This document shows positions 16,902-24,973 of a DNA stretch of 64,000 nucleotides, in pieces. The notes below the pieces were generated by a model. The model had not been told where the DNA came from. It worked only from the letters and a program-made list of their open reading frames with translations, and ran no database searches. Source of the DNA: Blautia hansenii DSM 20583 (GTDB taxonomy: Bacteria > Bacillota > Clostridia > Lachnospirales > Lachnospiraceae); NCBI RefSeq assembly GCF_002222595.2, contig NZ_CP022413.2, forward strand, positions 1,752,001-1,816,000, read 5' to 3'. Made by a program: the position numbers and the translations under genes. Within the stretch, counting starts at the first letter, position 1. Each line of letters begins with the position of its first letter.

Positions 16902-18237
16902 ACTCTGCTCCTTCCTCCTGTATATAAATTTTCATTGCCCAAGGCGGCACTTCTACCTCCTGATAATCCTTCTGCATAAGAATAAAAGCTGTGTCATACG
17001 GGGGCATTTTATTGGGAAAAATCCCCTGTCCGTCTGTAAAATATAAAAGTCCTTTTAATCCTGTGAGTTCTTTGTTCTCCTGTAATTTCTGAATATAAGC
17101 GAAAACAGGGCGAAAATCCGTACCTCCCTGTCCTGCCAGCTCCAGAGTTTCCATATAATTCTCCAGCTCTTCTTTTGAAGTAATTTTCTCATCTTTTTGA
17201 ATTCTTTCATCACACTGGAGAATATGAATGTTAATCTTCCTAAAAAAGCTTTCTTCTTCCTTTAATATTCCGTAAGTTTCCTGCAAAAATCGTTTCACTG
17301 CCTCTCCGGAGCAGGACATAGAGGTATCAATGGCAATAACAAATTCTTCTATTTTCTTGACTTCTCTTGTTTCCTGTGGTTCAATCAGCGGCATATTTCC
17401 ATAGACAGACAACCCATAGCTGTAAAATACATAATCAAAGGCATCCGGGTCTAAATGCGCTTCTTCCTTTACCACGGCAAACTTCTTCAAAAAATTTCTA
17501 TAATCAAAGGTTTCCCTGTTTTCTACTTTAATTTGCTCTAAAAATCCCGGAGAACCCTCTGACAAATCCTGTCCGAAGGTTTCCATTTCTGTTTCCATTT
17601 TATCACGAATATCTTCCCAATTCTCCTTTGATCTTTCATTGGGAGGGCGGTTCTTGTCTCTTCTTTCCCAGAGCCCGTGATTGTCTGTGTGAAACTCTTT
17701 TTCCCACCTTTTTGCAGTTTCCAAGTCCGGCTTTTGCTCTGTCAGCTCCTGAAAAATCCCTTCTGCATGCAGCACATTTCTTCTCTTTTTTAACCACGCA
17801 TATAAATTCTTTTTCTCTCTGCTCATGGGCCTTTTCACACAATGAAAAGGCAGTCCGTCTATGACAGACTCCACTGCAATATCACAGGCTGTATTCCAAA
17901 GGATATCCACGATTTCTCTGTCCAGATATTGACACGCACGTTTTTTTCGATGCTCTGTTTTCTTCCATAAATGCCCGAAAATACAGTGCAAAATCACGTG
18001 AAGATAAGCTCTGTTTACTTCTCTTCGACCTTCTCGATACAGCCCGCCCAGATAAGCCGGATGATAATAAAGTCCAATTCCGTCTGTTCCAATGGTATCT
18101 GTTCCTGCATCCATCTGATAGCGCAAGGTCGATAAAGCAACATCTAAAAACCGCAAATGAAGATACAGCTCATTTCTGGCTGATACTAAAATTTTTCGAT
18201 TGATTTCTTCTATGCGTTTCTCTTTTTCATAACTCAA
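16891..18237 (-). CDS. VWA-like protein with a DUF2201-type metallopeptidase-like N-terminus
   Basis: I start at the TTG codon at 18237 because AAGGAG lies 7 bases upstream and the frame beyond it overlaps the previous gene. This gives 448 residues. An early motif HVILHCIFGH resembles the predicted zinc-binding histidines of DUF2201. The C-terminal von Willebrand A domain has a full MIDAS set: DTSMSCSG, a threonine in GQGGTDFRP and FTDGQG. With the MoxR ATPase it forms a two-part ATPase/adaptor pair. It overlaps neighbours on both sides, evidence of translational coupling. Confidence 0.88.
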   Translation of the reverse strand: MSYEKEKRIEEINRKILVSARNELYLHLRFLDVALSTLRYQMDAGTDTIGTDGIGLYYHPAYLGGLYREGRREVNRAYLHVILHCIFGHLWKKTEHRKKRACQYLDREIVDILWNTACDIAVESVIDGLPFHCVKRPMSREKKNLYAWLKKRRNVLHAEGIFQELTEQKPDLETAKRWEKEFHTDNHGLWERRDKNRPPNERSKENWEDIRDKMETEMETFGQDLSEGSPGFLEQIKVENRETFDYRNFLKKFAVVKEEAHLDPDAFDYVFYSYGLSVYGNMPLIEPQETREVKKIEEFVIAIDTSMSCSGEAVKRFLQETYGILKEEESFFRKINIHILQCDERIQKDEKITSKEELENYMETLELAGQGGTDFRPVFAYIQKLQENKELTGLKGLLYFTDGQGIFPNKMPPYDTAFILMQKDYQEVEVPPWAMKIYIQEEGAEYEY

Positions 18238-19069
18238 ATTTTTTCTCCTTTCCTGCAAATTTCTTTCTTTTTTCTTCCATGAGATACCCTGCAATATCCA
18301 CTGCTTTCTTCTCGGAAGCCTCCTCTATGATATTTTCTAAAGCTTCTCTGCTCCAGAAATTTTTCCTACCGAAATACTCATATACTTCATGCCAGTTGGA
18401 TTTTTCCAGATAAAAACGTGCACATTTTTCCAGATTCTCTCTCACATAAGCTTCATAACTTTTCTCCGCTTCTTTGGCAAGCTGATAGGGATATAAAAGC
18501 CTGCCTACTGCCATGGGAATTAAAATTTCTTCTTTTTCATACACCAAAGCTGTGGAAAATAAACTGTCGTATCGCTTATAATCTACTTTCTTGTCCGTAA
18601 AGCACTGGCGGTATTTATAACCACACCCATGAAAATGCGTTTCCAAAATTCTGGCAGGGGTATTTTCCACGCCTTCCTCATAATATTCGGGAAAAATCAG
18701 CTCTGCCCTTTCATCTGTATTGAGAAAAACAATGCTTACATACATCTCATGAAAGGTCTCGCTGACAACGTCTTTGATACAGGAAATACCGTCTTCTTTT
18801 AAAAACATGACTAAATTTCTAAGGGAGGAACAGCCTGTAAAAGAGCCTCCTCCGATTTCCTTTACATCGTCAAAAAGCTTTAAGGTCTTCAAGCTTCTGC
18901 ATCCGTAGAAAGTATATTTTCCCAGAATTTCAATCCCCTGCGGTATCTCTATTTCTTCTATTTCCGTAAATTCTCTTTGCTCCTCTTTGCTTCGTCCCGC
19001 CTTCCACGGAGAATAGGCATAAGACGTCAAAGAGGATGCCAAAGCACCCTCTTTTCTACATTCTTCCAA
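18227..19069 (-). CDS. BspA-type leucine-rich repeat protein
   Basis: The start is the TTG codon at 19069, with a perfect GGAGGT 7 bases upstream. A longer frame would run into potD. The 280-residue protein has two or three LRR_5 repeats around residues 30-95 (IPQGIEILGKYTFYGCRSL, FDDVKEIGGGSFTGCSSL). A helical region without a recognised domain follows, ending in a Lys/Glu-rich tail. There is no signal peptide. It sits between potD and the VWA gene and overlaps the latter by 11 bases, so it may be the target-recognition part of the LRR-VWA-MoxR set. That role is inference. Confidence 0.82.
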   Translation of the reverse strand: MEECRKEGALASSLTSYAYSPWKAGRSKEEQREFTEIEEIEIPQGIEILGKYTFYGCRSLKTLKLFDDVKEIGGGSFTGCSSLRNLVMFLKEDGISCIKDVVSETFHEMYVSIVFLNTDERAELIFPEYYEEGVENTPARILETHFHGCGYKYRQCFTDKKVDYKRYDSLFSTALVYEKEEILIPMAVGRLLYPYQLAKEAEKSYEAYVRENLEKCARFYLEKSNWHEVYEYFGRKNFWSREALENIIEEASEKKAVDIAGYLMEEKRKKFAGKEKKFEL

Positions 19070-19088
19070 CTTATGTACCTCCGAAAGC

Positions 19089-20135
19089 TTAGTCGCAGGC
19101 TGCTTTAAATTCTGTCCAGTTTTGATTGTATACCTCTTCTGCCTCTGCACTTACATTCTGAATAATTTCGCCCTTTGTTACAGAGTCCGGAACAACTAAA
19201 TCAGGATTTACCAATTCATCTGCCGCTTTATTTGTACAGTAATATCCTACGAAATCAAAGCATTTTGCAGCTACCTCAGGCTCTAAAATGTAATCTAAAA
19301 ATGCGTAAGCTTCTTCTGTATCCGGCGCATTTTTCGGAATAAAGAAGTTCATAATTCCAAAGCCCAAGCCCTCTTTTGGATAAACAACCTTCAAATCAGG
19401 ATTTTCTGCCAAAGCTGCAATGACCTGTGAGGTATATAAAATACCTACGGAAGCTTCTCCGTTTAACAGAGCATTCTGTGTATTGGTATCCTGTATCATA
19501 CGAATATTCGGCGCTAATTCTTTTAACTTTTCTCCTGATTCTTTAATCACCGCAGGGTCTTGTTCATTCATGCTTTTTCCCATAGTGAGAAGCACCATAC
19601 CCTCTACGGCACGATAGCTGGCAATGGTTGCAATTTTATCTTCCAGCGCCGGGTTCCATAAGTCTTCATATCCCTGAATTTCAAAGTCCACCTGCTCCGG
19701 ATCATATACGATTAAAGGAATACCTGCTCCATGCGGTATGGTATATTTATTTTCCGGGTCGTAAAACTGGCTCTGATACAATGGATTGATATTGTCATAA
19801 TTTTTCAGCTTTTCCTTATCCAGTTCTTTTGCCAGTCCATTATTTACAATCTGCTCAATAATATAATCGTCACCGATTACAAGGTCGTAATCTTTTCCGT
19901 CAGACTGCTGTACCTTCTCAAACATGGTTTCGTTAGAGTCAAAGTTTGAGCTGATAATACGAATGCCTGTTTCATCTTCAAAATCTGTCAAAACCTCCTG
20001 AGGAAACAAGCCTTCCCATGTATAAAGCACCAGCTCTTTATTGTCTTCTTCTTTCTTCTCTCCGCAGCCTGTCAGCATACTTCCTGCCAACGCCGCACAT
20101 AAAATCATAGAAACTATTTTTTTCTTCATTTTCAC
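19089..20135 (-). CDS. potD: Spermidine/putrescine-binding lipoprotein
   Basis: The 348-residue protein has a lipoprotein signal with lipobox MLTGC (cysteine near residue 24) and a periplasmic-binding fold typical of PotD/PotF. Typical segments are ELVLYTWEGLFPQEVL at the N-terminus, YDLVIGDDYIIEQI, and NFFIPKNAPDTEEAYAFLDY near the C-terminus. It captures polyamines outside the cell for the PotABC importer. The gene is last of potABCD, 17 bases after potC, and is followed after 19 bases by the LRR gene. Confidence 0.95.
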   Translation of the reverse strand: MKMKKKIVSMILCAALAGSMLTGCGEKKEEDNKELVLYTWEGLFPQEVLTDFEDETGIRIISSNFDSNETMFEKVQQSDGKDYDLVIGDDYIIEQIVNNGLAKELDKEKLKNYDNINPLYQSQFYDPENKYTIPHGAGIPLIVYDPEQVDFEIQGYEDLWNPALEDKIATIASYRAVEGMVLLTMGKSMNEQDPAVIKESGEKLKELAPNIRMIQDTNTQNALLNGEASVGILYTSQVIAALAENPDLKVVYPKEGLGFGIMNFFIPKNAPDTEEAYAFLDYILEPEVAAKCFDFVGYYCTNKAADELVNPDLVVPDSVTKGEIIQNVSAEAEEVYNQNWTEFKAACD

Positions 20136-20152
20136 ATCTCACTTTCTAAATA

Positions 20153-20935
20153 TTAATATTTCTTTTCTGCTCTCTTACTCAAAAATGAGGAAAGAAGCAA
20201 AACTGCTGTAATTACTACTAAAATAATGGTACAAAGAGCGTTAATTTCCGGTGTTACCCCTGTTTTTAGCTGTGCATACACCTTTACCGGCAGAGTATTC
20301 AGCCTTGGACCGTTTACAAAAATACTGATGACCACATCATCAAAGGACATGGCAAACGCCAGTAAGCTTCCGGATAAAACAGCCGGTGCAATAAGAGGCA
20401 TGGTAATGTCAAAAAAGGTTCTTATCGGTCCCGCCCCTAAGTCTCTTGCTGCTTCCTCAAGGGATTTATCAATTCCCACTAAGCGTGCCTTTACCATCAT
20501 AAAAATATAGGGAATACAAAAGGTAGTATGTGCAATTACCAGTGTTGTCATACCAAAGGGCAGATTTAACATGGAAAAGAACACAAGAAAAACCATTCCT
20601 AGAATAATTTCCGGTATCATAATGGGAATTGTAGAAAGATATTCCATCATTCCCTTTGTTTTGTATTTCACTCTTGCCATTCCCACAGCCCCTAAGGTTC
20701 CGATTACCGCAGAAATTCCGCAGCTTAAAACCCCAAGCAAAATGCTGTTAAAAAGCGCTTCCTTTAAATCTCTGTCATTGGCTAAGGTCTCATACCATTT
20801 GAGCGAAAAGCCTGTAAAATTAGCGGAAAGTCTGGACTCATTAAAGGAAAAAATCACTACCATAACAAGGGGAAAATACATCAGTAAAATCATAATTGCC
20901 AAATATAAATTTGACCATTTCCATTTCTTTTTCAA
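20153..20935 (-). CDS. potC: Spermidine/putrescine ABC transporter permease
   Basis: The 260-residue membrane protein has six hydrophobic segments and the EAA loop EEAARDLGAGPIRTFFDI, which couples to the ATPase PotA. It overlaps potB by four bases (ATGA). Together with PotB it forms the channel for polyamine import. Confidence 0.95.
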   Translation of the reverse strand: MKKKWKWSNLYLAIMILLMYFPLVMVVIFSFNESRLSANFTGFSLKWYETLANDRDLKEALFNSILLGVLSCGISAVIGTLGAVGMARVKYKTKGMMEYLSTIPIMIPEIILGMVFLVFFSMLNLPFGMTTLVIAHTTFCIPYIFMMVKARLVGIDKSLEEAARDLGAGPIRTFFDITMPLIAPAVLSGSLLAFAMSFDDVVISIFVNGPRLNTLPVKVYAQLKTGVTPEINALCTIILVVITAVLLLSSFLSKRAEKKY

Positions 20936-21786
20936 AATAATCCCTCCAAATCCTTTACATGAGTAACCTTTCTATATACAAACATCATCAGAGATGTCAG
21001 CAGCATCAGAACCACTGCAAGGGCTGCCGCAAAAGGCCAGTTGCTTCCTCTGGTAAGCTGGTCCTGAATCACACTTCCCACCAGTACAATCTTATTTCCT
21101 CCTAAAATATCTGCGATGAAAAACAGCCCCATAGAAGGAATAAAAGTAAGAATAACCCCTGTCAAAAGCCCCGGCAAGGTAAGCTTAAAGGTAACCGTAA
21201 AAAATGCCTTTACAGCATTTGCACCTAAATCTCTTGCTGCCTCTACATAAGACCAATCCATCTTTTCCACACTGGAATATACTGCTAGCACCATAAAAGG
21301 CAAGAGAGCGTATACCATACCAATAACTACCGCAGGATAGGAATACAGAATTTTCAACGGTTCTTCAATAATCCCCAGTTTCATCAAGAAACCGTTTAAA
21401 ACACCTTTTGCCTGCAAAATTAAAATCCATCCATACATACGAATTAAAGAACTCGTCCAAAAAGGTATCATAATCAAAAGCATCATTCGTTTCTTCCGTT
21501 TTGCAGAAAGCTTCGCCATAAAATATCCGAAAGGATACCCCATAAGTACAATCAACAGGGTACTGGTAATGGCAAGCTGGAAAGACTGCACAAAACTTTT
21601 TAAATATACAGGCTCTGCAATCTTTTTATAATTTTCCAGCGTAAAACTCCATATTGTGGAAGAACCGCTTCCATTGGTAGCAAAGCTCAGTGCCACCATG
21701 TAAAGGAGTGGTCCTACTACAAAGCATAAGGTAAAAAGATAAAGAGGAAGAACAGTAAGAAACAAACCTGATTTTTTCTTTTTCAT
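20932..21786 (-). CDS. potB: Spermidine/putrescine ABC transporter permease
   Basis: The 284-residue membrane protein has six hydrophobic segments and an EAA loop EAARDLGANAVKAFFTVTF. I place the start at the ATG at 21786, which follows AGGAGG; the open frame extends further up into potA without a better site. It is the second permease half of the polyamine importer. Confidence 0.94.
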   Translation of the reverse strand: MKKKKSGLFLTVLPLYLFTLCFVVGPLLYMVALSFATNGSGSSTIWSFTLENYKKIAEPVYLKSFVQSFQLAITSTLLIVLMGYPFGYFMAKLSAKRKKRMMLLIMIPFWTSSLIRMYGWILILQAKGVLNGFLMKLGIIEEPLKILYSYPAVVIGMVYALLPFMVLAVYSSVEKMDWSYVEAARDLGANAVKAFFTVTFKLTLPGLLTGVILTFIPSMGLFFIADILGGNKIVLVGSVIQDQLTRGSNWPFAAALAVVLMLLTSLMMFVYRKVTHVKDLEGLF

Positions 21787-21796
21787 GTTCCGCCTC

Positions 21797-22861
21797 CTAC
21801 TCCAAATCCACAAATACCGCATGCTCCGGTTTCCAACCCACGCAGACCTTATCCCCTGCTTTTAAGTCCGCATCCATACCATATCGACAGGACACCAAGG
21901 TCTTTCCGGATTTCAGTTTCAATGTGAGATGAAGCTGCCCTGCTGTAAAGGATTTGTCTTCTAAAACAGCATCCAGACCTTCTTTACATTCTGTGCAAAC
22001 CTTTAAATTTTCTCTTCGTACTGCCAGATTTACCTGCATGCCCTCACAAATTCCGTCAATGGGTTCTGCATACATCATCTGATTTTCTATCAGTACCTGC
22101 GCTTCTGTATCTGCTACCTTCTGCACCACGCCGGAAATCACATTGGCATTTCCTACAAAATCTGCCACATAACTGGTTTTCGGATGATTGTAAATTTCAT
22201 CCGGCGTTCCAATTTGCTCAAATCTGCCGTCTTTCATAACCACAATTCGGTCGGACATATTGATGGCTTCTTCCTGATCATGGGTAATGTATAAAAAGGT
22301 GATACCCAGCTTTTTCTGTAATCGTTTCAACTCAAGCTGCATGGTACGGCGAAGCTTCAAATCCAGCGCACCCAAGGGCTCATCCAAAAGCAAAAGCTTG
22401 GGGCTGTTTACCAGCGCTCTTGCAATGGCAACCCTCTGCTTTTGCCCGCCTGAAAGCTCAGAAGGCATACGCTTTTCATATCCTGTCAGCTGTACCAATT
22501 CTAAGATTTCTGCCACTTTTTTCTTAATTTCTGCCTTGGGTACTCGCTTAATCTTCAATCCGTATCCCACATTTCCCTCTACATTTAAGTGAGGAAACAG
22601 CGCATAATTTTGAAAAACCGTATTCACATCCCTTTGATTGGGAGGCACAGCCGTAACATCCTTTCCGTCTAAAAATACCGTTCCGCTGTCCGGCGCTTCC
22701 AGTCCTGCAATAATACGCAGAGTCGTGGTTTTACCACATCCTGACGCCCCTAAAAAGGTGATAAACTCTCCCTTTTCAATGGACAGAGTAATTCCGTTTA
22801 AAACATCGGTTTCTCCAAATCCCTTTTTAATATTCTTCAATTCCAGTAATTGTTCACTCAT
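21797..22861 (-). CDS. potA: Spermidine/putrescine ABC transporter ATP-binding protein
   Basis: The 354-residue ATPase has Walker A GASGCGKTT near residue 39, signature LSGGQKQRVAIARAL, Walker B LLLLDEPLGALD and ITHDQEEA. A C-terminal TOBE-type regulatory domain follows (about 235-354). Length and order (A-B-C-D) match polyamine importers. It is the first gene of a probable seven-gene run and is preceded by its own promoter. Confidence 0.95.
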   Translation of the reverse strand: MSEQLLELKNIKKGFGETDVLNGITLSIEKGEFITFLGASGCGKTTTLRIIAGLEAPDSGTVFLDGKDVTAVPPNQRDVNTVFQNYALFPHLNVEGNVGYGLKIKRVPKAEIKKKVAEILELVQLTGYEKRMPSELSGGQKQRVAIARALVNSPKLLLLDEPLGALDLKLRRTMQLELKRLQKKLGITFLYITHDQEEAINMSDRIVVMKDGRFEQIGTPDEIYNHPKTSYVADFVGNANVISGVVQKVADTEAQVLIENQMMYAEPIDGICEGMQVNLAVRRENLKVCTECKEGLDAVLEDKSFTAGQLHLTLKLKSGKTLVSCRYGMDADLKAGDKVCVGWKPEHAVFVDLE

Positions 22862-22902
22862 TTTTTTACCTTCTTTTTCATTTCAACCTGTTGTCAGCTT
22901 CT

Positions 22903-22932
22903 ATAATGGCATAAGTTTACTATTTTTGTCAA
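22903..22932 (-). promoter_or_regulatory. Promoter of potABCD
   Basis: On the minus strand, TTGACA (22927-22932) and an extended -10 TGCCATTAT (hexamer 22903-22908) are 18 bases apart. The -35 overlaps the last bases of the upstream YibE/F-like gene. Confidence 0.5.
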
Positions 22933-23717
22933 TTCTTATGAAGAAATTTAGATTTTTTTAATCCACTTTTATTTGAAAGCGTATAGGCCACGCAATATGC
23001 CGCAAAGGGAACAATCAGCACACATGCCACTGCCCCAAAAAGCATCACGGACAACTCCTGAAACAAAAAGCGGGAATTCACAATGGTTTCTATGGTATAT
23101 CCACCCTTCTTCAAATAGGCAAACAACAGCATAGAGTCACCTAAATACACAAAAAGCAGAGTATTTACCGTAGTTCCGATAATTTCCTTCCCCACCTGCA
23201 TGCCGGAGGCGAACAATTCTTTTTGGCATAGCTCCGGCCGATGCTGCTTCACCTCATAAACCGCAGAGGTTACCGACAATGCCGTATCGATTGCCGCACC
23301 CAAAGCGCTTAGTATGGTTACTGATACTGCAATCTGTAACATGCTGATATGAATATCCGACTCATAAAAATACATAATATCCTCCTGCATGGACTGTATT
23401 TCATTTAATCCGCCGCCCTGTGCCTTCCACACCAGCAGATAAATCAGAATACTCAGTACAAGCATAATTCCCGTTACAGCAGCAAATGCCGCAAAGGTTT
23501 TCACGTTTTTTCCATTCTGCTTCATTAAAGATATGTAGCTAATGATTACAGCAGCCAGAAAGACAACGGGAAAAACAGGATAGCCCTTTGCCAGCAAAAT
23601 AATCGTTCCTCCTAAAACAAGAATGTTGCCGCAGAGCACCAAAACGGCGATTGCACCTCTTTCTCCTCCCACTGCTACCATGAGAAGAAACAATATCAAC
23701 ACAAGTATTCCTGTCAT
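22929..23717 (-). CDS. YibE/F-family membrane protein (shorter partner)
   Basis: The 262-residue protein has about seven hydrophobic segments and the family-typical segment ILSALGAAIDTALSVTSAVYEV near residue 137, followed by GKEIIGTTVNTLLFVYLGDSM. It overlaps the longer YibE/F gene by four bases. The two are likely subunits of one membrane complex. The biochemical role of YibE/F proteins is not established. Confidence 0.85.
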   Translation of the reverse strand: MTGILVLILFLLMVAVGGERGAIAVLVLCGNILVLGGTIILLAKGYPVFPVVFLAAVIISYISLMKQNGKNVKTFAAFAAVTGIMLVLSILIYLLVWKAQGGGLNEIQSMQEDIMYFYESDIHISMLQIAVSVTILSALGAAIDTALSVTSAVYEVKQHRPELCQKELFASGMQVGKEIIGTTVNTLLFVYLGDSMLLFAYLKKGGYTIETIVNSRFLFQELSVMLFGAVACVLIVPFAAYCVAYTLSNKSGLKKSKFLHKN

Positions 23718-24817
23718 TTTTCCCTCCTAACCTGTACCTTTAAAAAGACTGCGGATACAAAAATAGAAATTGGAATTGCCAGCACAATCCCGATACTTTC
23801 TATAAGAAACCGGCAGATTTCAAAGGAAATATGATATCGTATATTGGACAAAAAAGAAATGTCATTGTTCATTCGAATGAGAAATCCGGGAATTAAACCG
23901 CTTCCAAAGGTAAACAACAGCACACTGAGCATGGTTCCCATAATGTCATATCCTATTTCTCTGCCGGAGCGAAACAGGGACAAAAATTTAATATCCGGTT
24001 TTTTCCGAATAAGTTCTCCTGTTGCCGCCGCTATGGTTACAGCTACGTCCATAATTGCTCCAAGTCCTGCCAGCATAACCTCTGCCTCAAACATTTCTGC
24101 GGGATTTTCCACGCTTCCCAGATATTCCATAGAAGAATAGTCCACGTCTCCATACAAATACATAATAAAATGAAATATTCCCATAATAACCGTAAATACA
24201 CAAAGAGTTGAGCAGACTGCCGCCAGCGTTCGCTTGTGAAATCCGTTTAAAAGCAAAATCGTTCCAAAAGTAAAGCAGAAAACCATGATATTGCAGATTT
24301 TAATCATATTTCCGCCTTTTAGATAAAAATGAAATCCCACGGCATAGACAACCGTGTTAAAAATCATCGTGCTTATAGTATAAATTCCTTGCTTCTTTGT
24401 AATCAGGATGAGCAAAAAAAGTAACATTCCTCCTACTGCCGCCAGATAAGTATCCCTTTTCAGACCTTTGATTTTTCCTGAAAGCCTTTCCCCGTTTTCA
24501 CTGGCATGAATAAACACCTTATCCCCTCTGTGGTATTTCTGATTTGTAACACCGGAATACGTATATTCATTTTTCAGCGTAACTTTACTTCCCTTCCATT
24601 TTCCGTTCAGTAAAATCCCCTGCATTGTCTGTCGGTAATAAGCTTCCGTCTCACCTCTTGCCCCTTCTTTTTCTCCTGTCTTTTCTGTCTGCACTTTTGT
24701 AATTTTGGCAATGGTTGTATCATAAAGCCAAGCGTCCTGAGACACAAATAAAAGAAACAACAGATATATTCCTATAAGAAAAAATACCTTTTTTCTTTTA
24801 CAAACAAATTCTTTCAT
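23714..24817 (-). CDS. YibE/F-family membrane protein (longer partner)
   Basis: The 367-residue protein has an N-terminal membrane anchor, an extracytoplasmic beta-rich part of about 100 residues (KVTLKNEYTYSGVTNQKY, then GDKVFIHASENG) and about seven further membrane segments. It carries the motif AGLGAIMDVAVTIAAATGEL and GREIGYDIMGTMLSVLLFTF, homologous to motifs in its partner. It is the first gene of the pair and diverges from the LacI-ribokinase gene. Confidence 0.87.
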   Translation of the reverse strand: MKEFVCKRKKVFFLIGIYLLFLLFVSQDAWLYDTTIAKITKVQTEKTGEKEGARGETEAYYRQTMQGILLNGKWKGSKVTLKNEYTYSGVTNQKYHRGDKVFIHASENGERLSGKIKGLKRDTYLAAVGGMLLFLLILITKKQGIYTISTMIFNTVVYAVGFHFYLKGGNMIKICNIMVFCFTFGTILLLNGFHKRTLAAVCSTLCVFTVIMGIFHFIMYLYGDVDYSSMEYLGSVENPAEMFEAEVMLAGLGAIMDVAVTIAAATGELIRKKPDIKFLSLFRSGREIGYDIMGTMLSVLLFTFGSGLIPGFLIRMNNDISFLSNIRYHISFEICRFLIESIGIVLAIPISIFVSAVFLKVQVRREK

Positions 24818-24905
24818 TTTCCCACCTCATTTGTCAGAATTTACTGCTTTTTTGATTATACCCCTTTCTCTTTTTTACGGCAACAAAAAAGGTACGGAAG
24901 CTTTA

Positions 24906-24934
24906 TTGACAAATAATTCCAGATAGTGAATAAT
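24906..24934 (+). promoter_or_regulatory. Promoter of the LacI-ribokinase gene
   Basis: TTGACA (24906-24911) and AATAAT (24929-24934) are 17 bases apart, about 40 bases upstream of the ATG at 24974. GAGGTG serves as ribosome binding site 10 bases before the ATG. Confidence 0.6.
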
Positions 24935-24973
24935 ACTTTATAAGATTAAACACAAGTGAGGTGACGTCATCTT

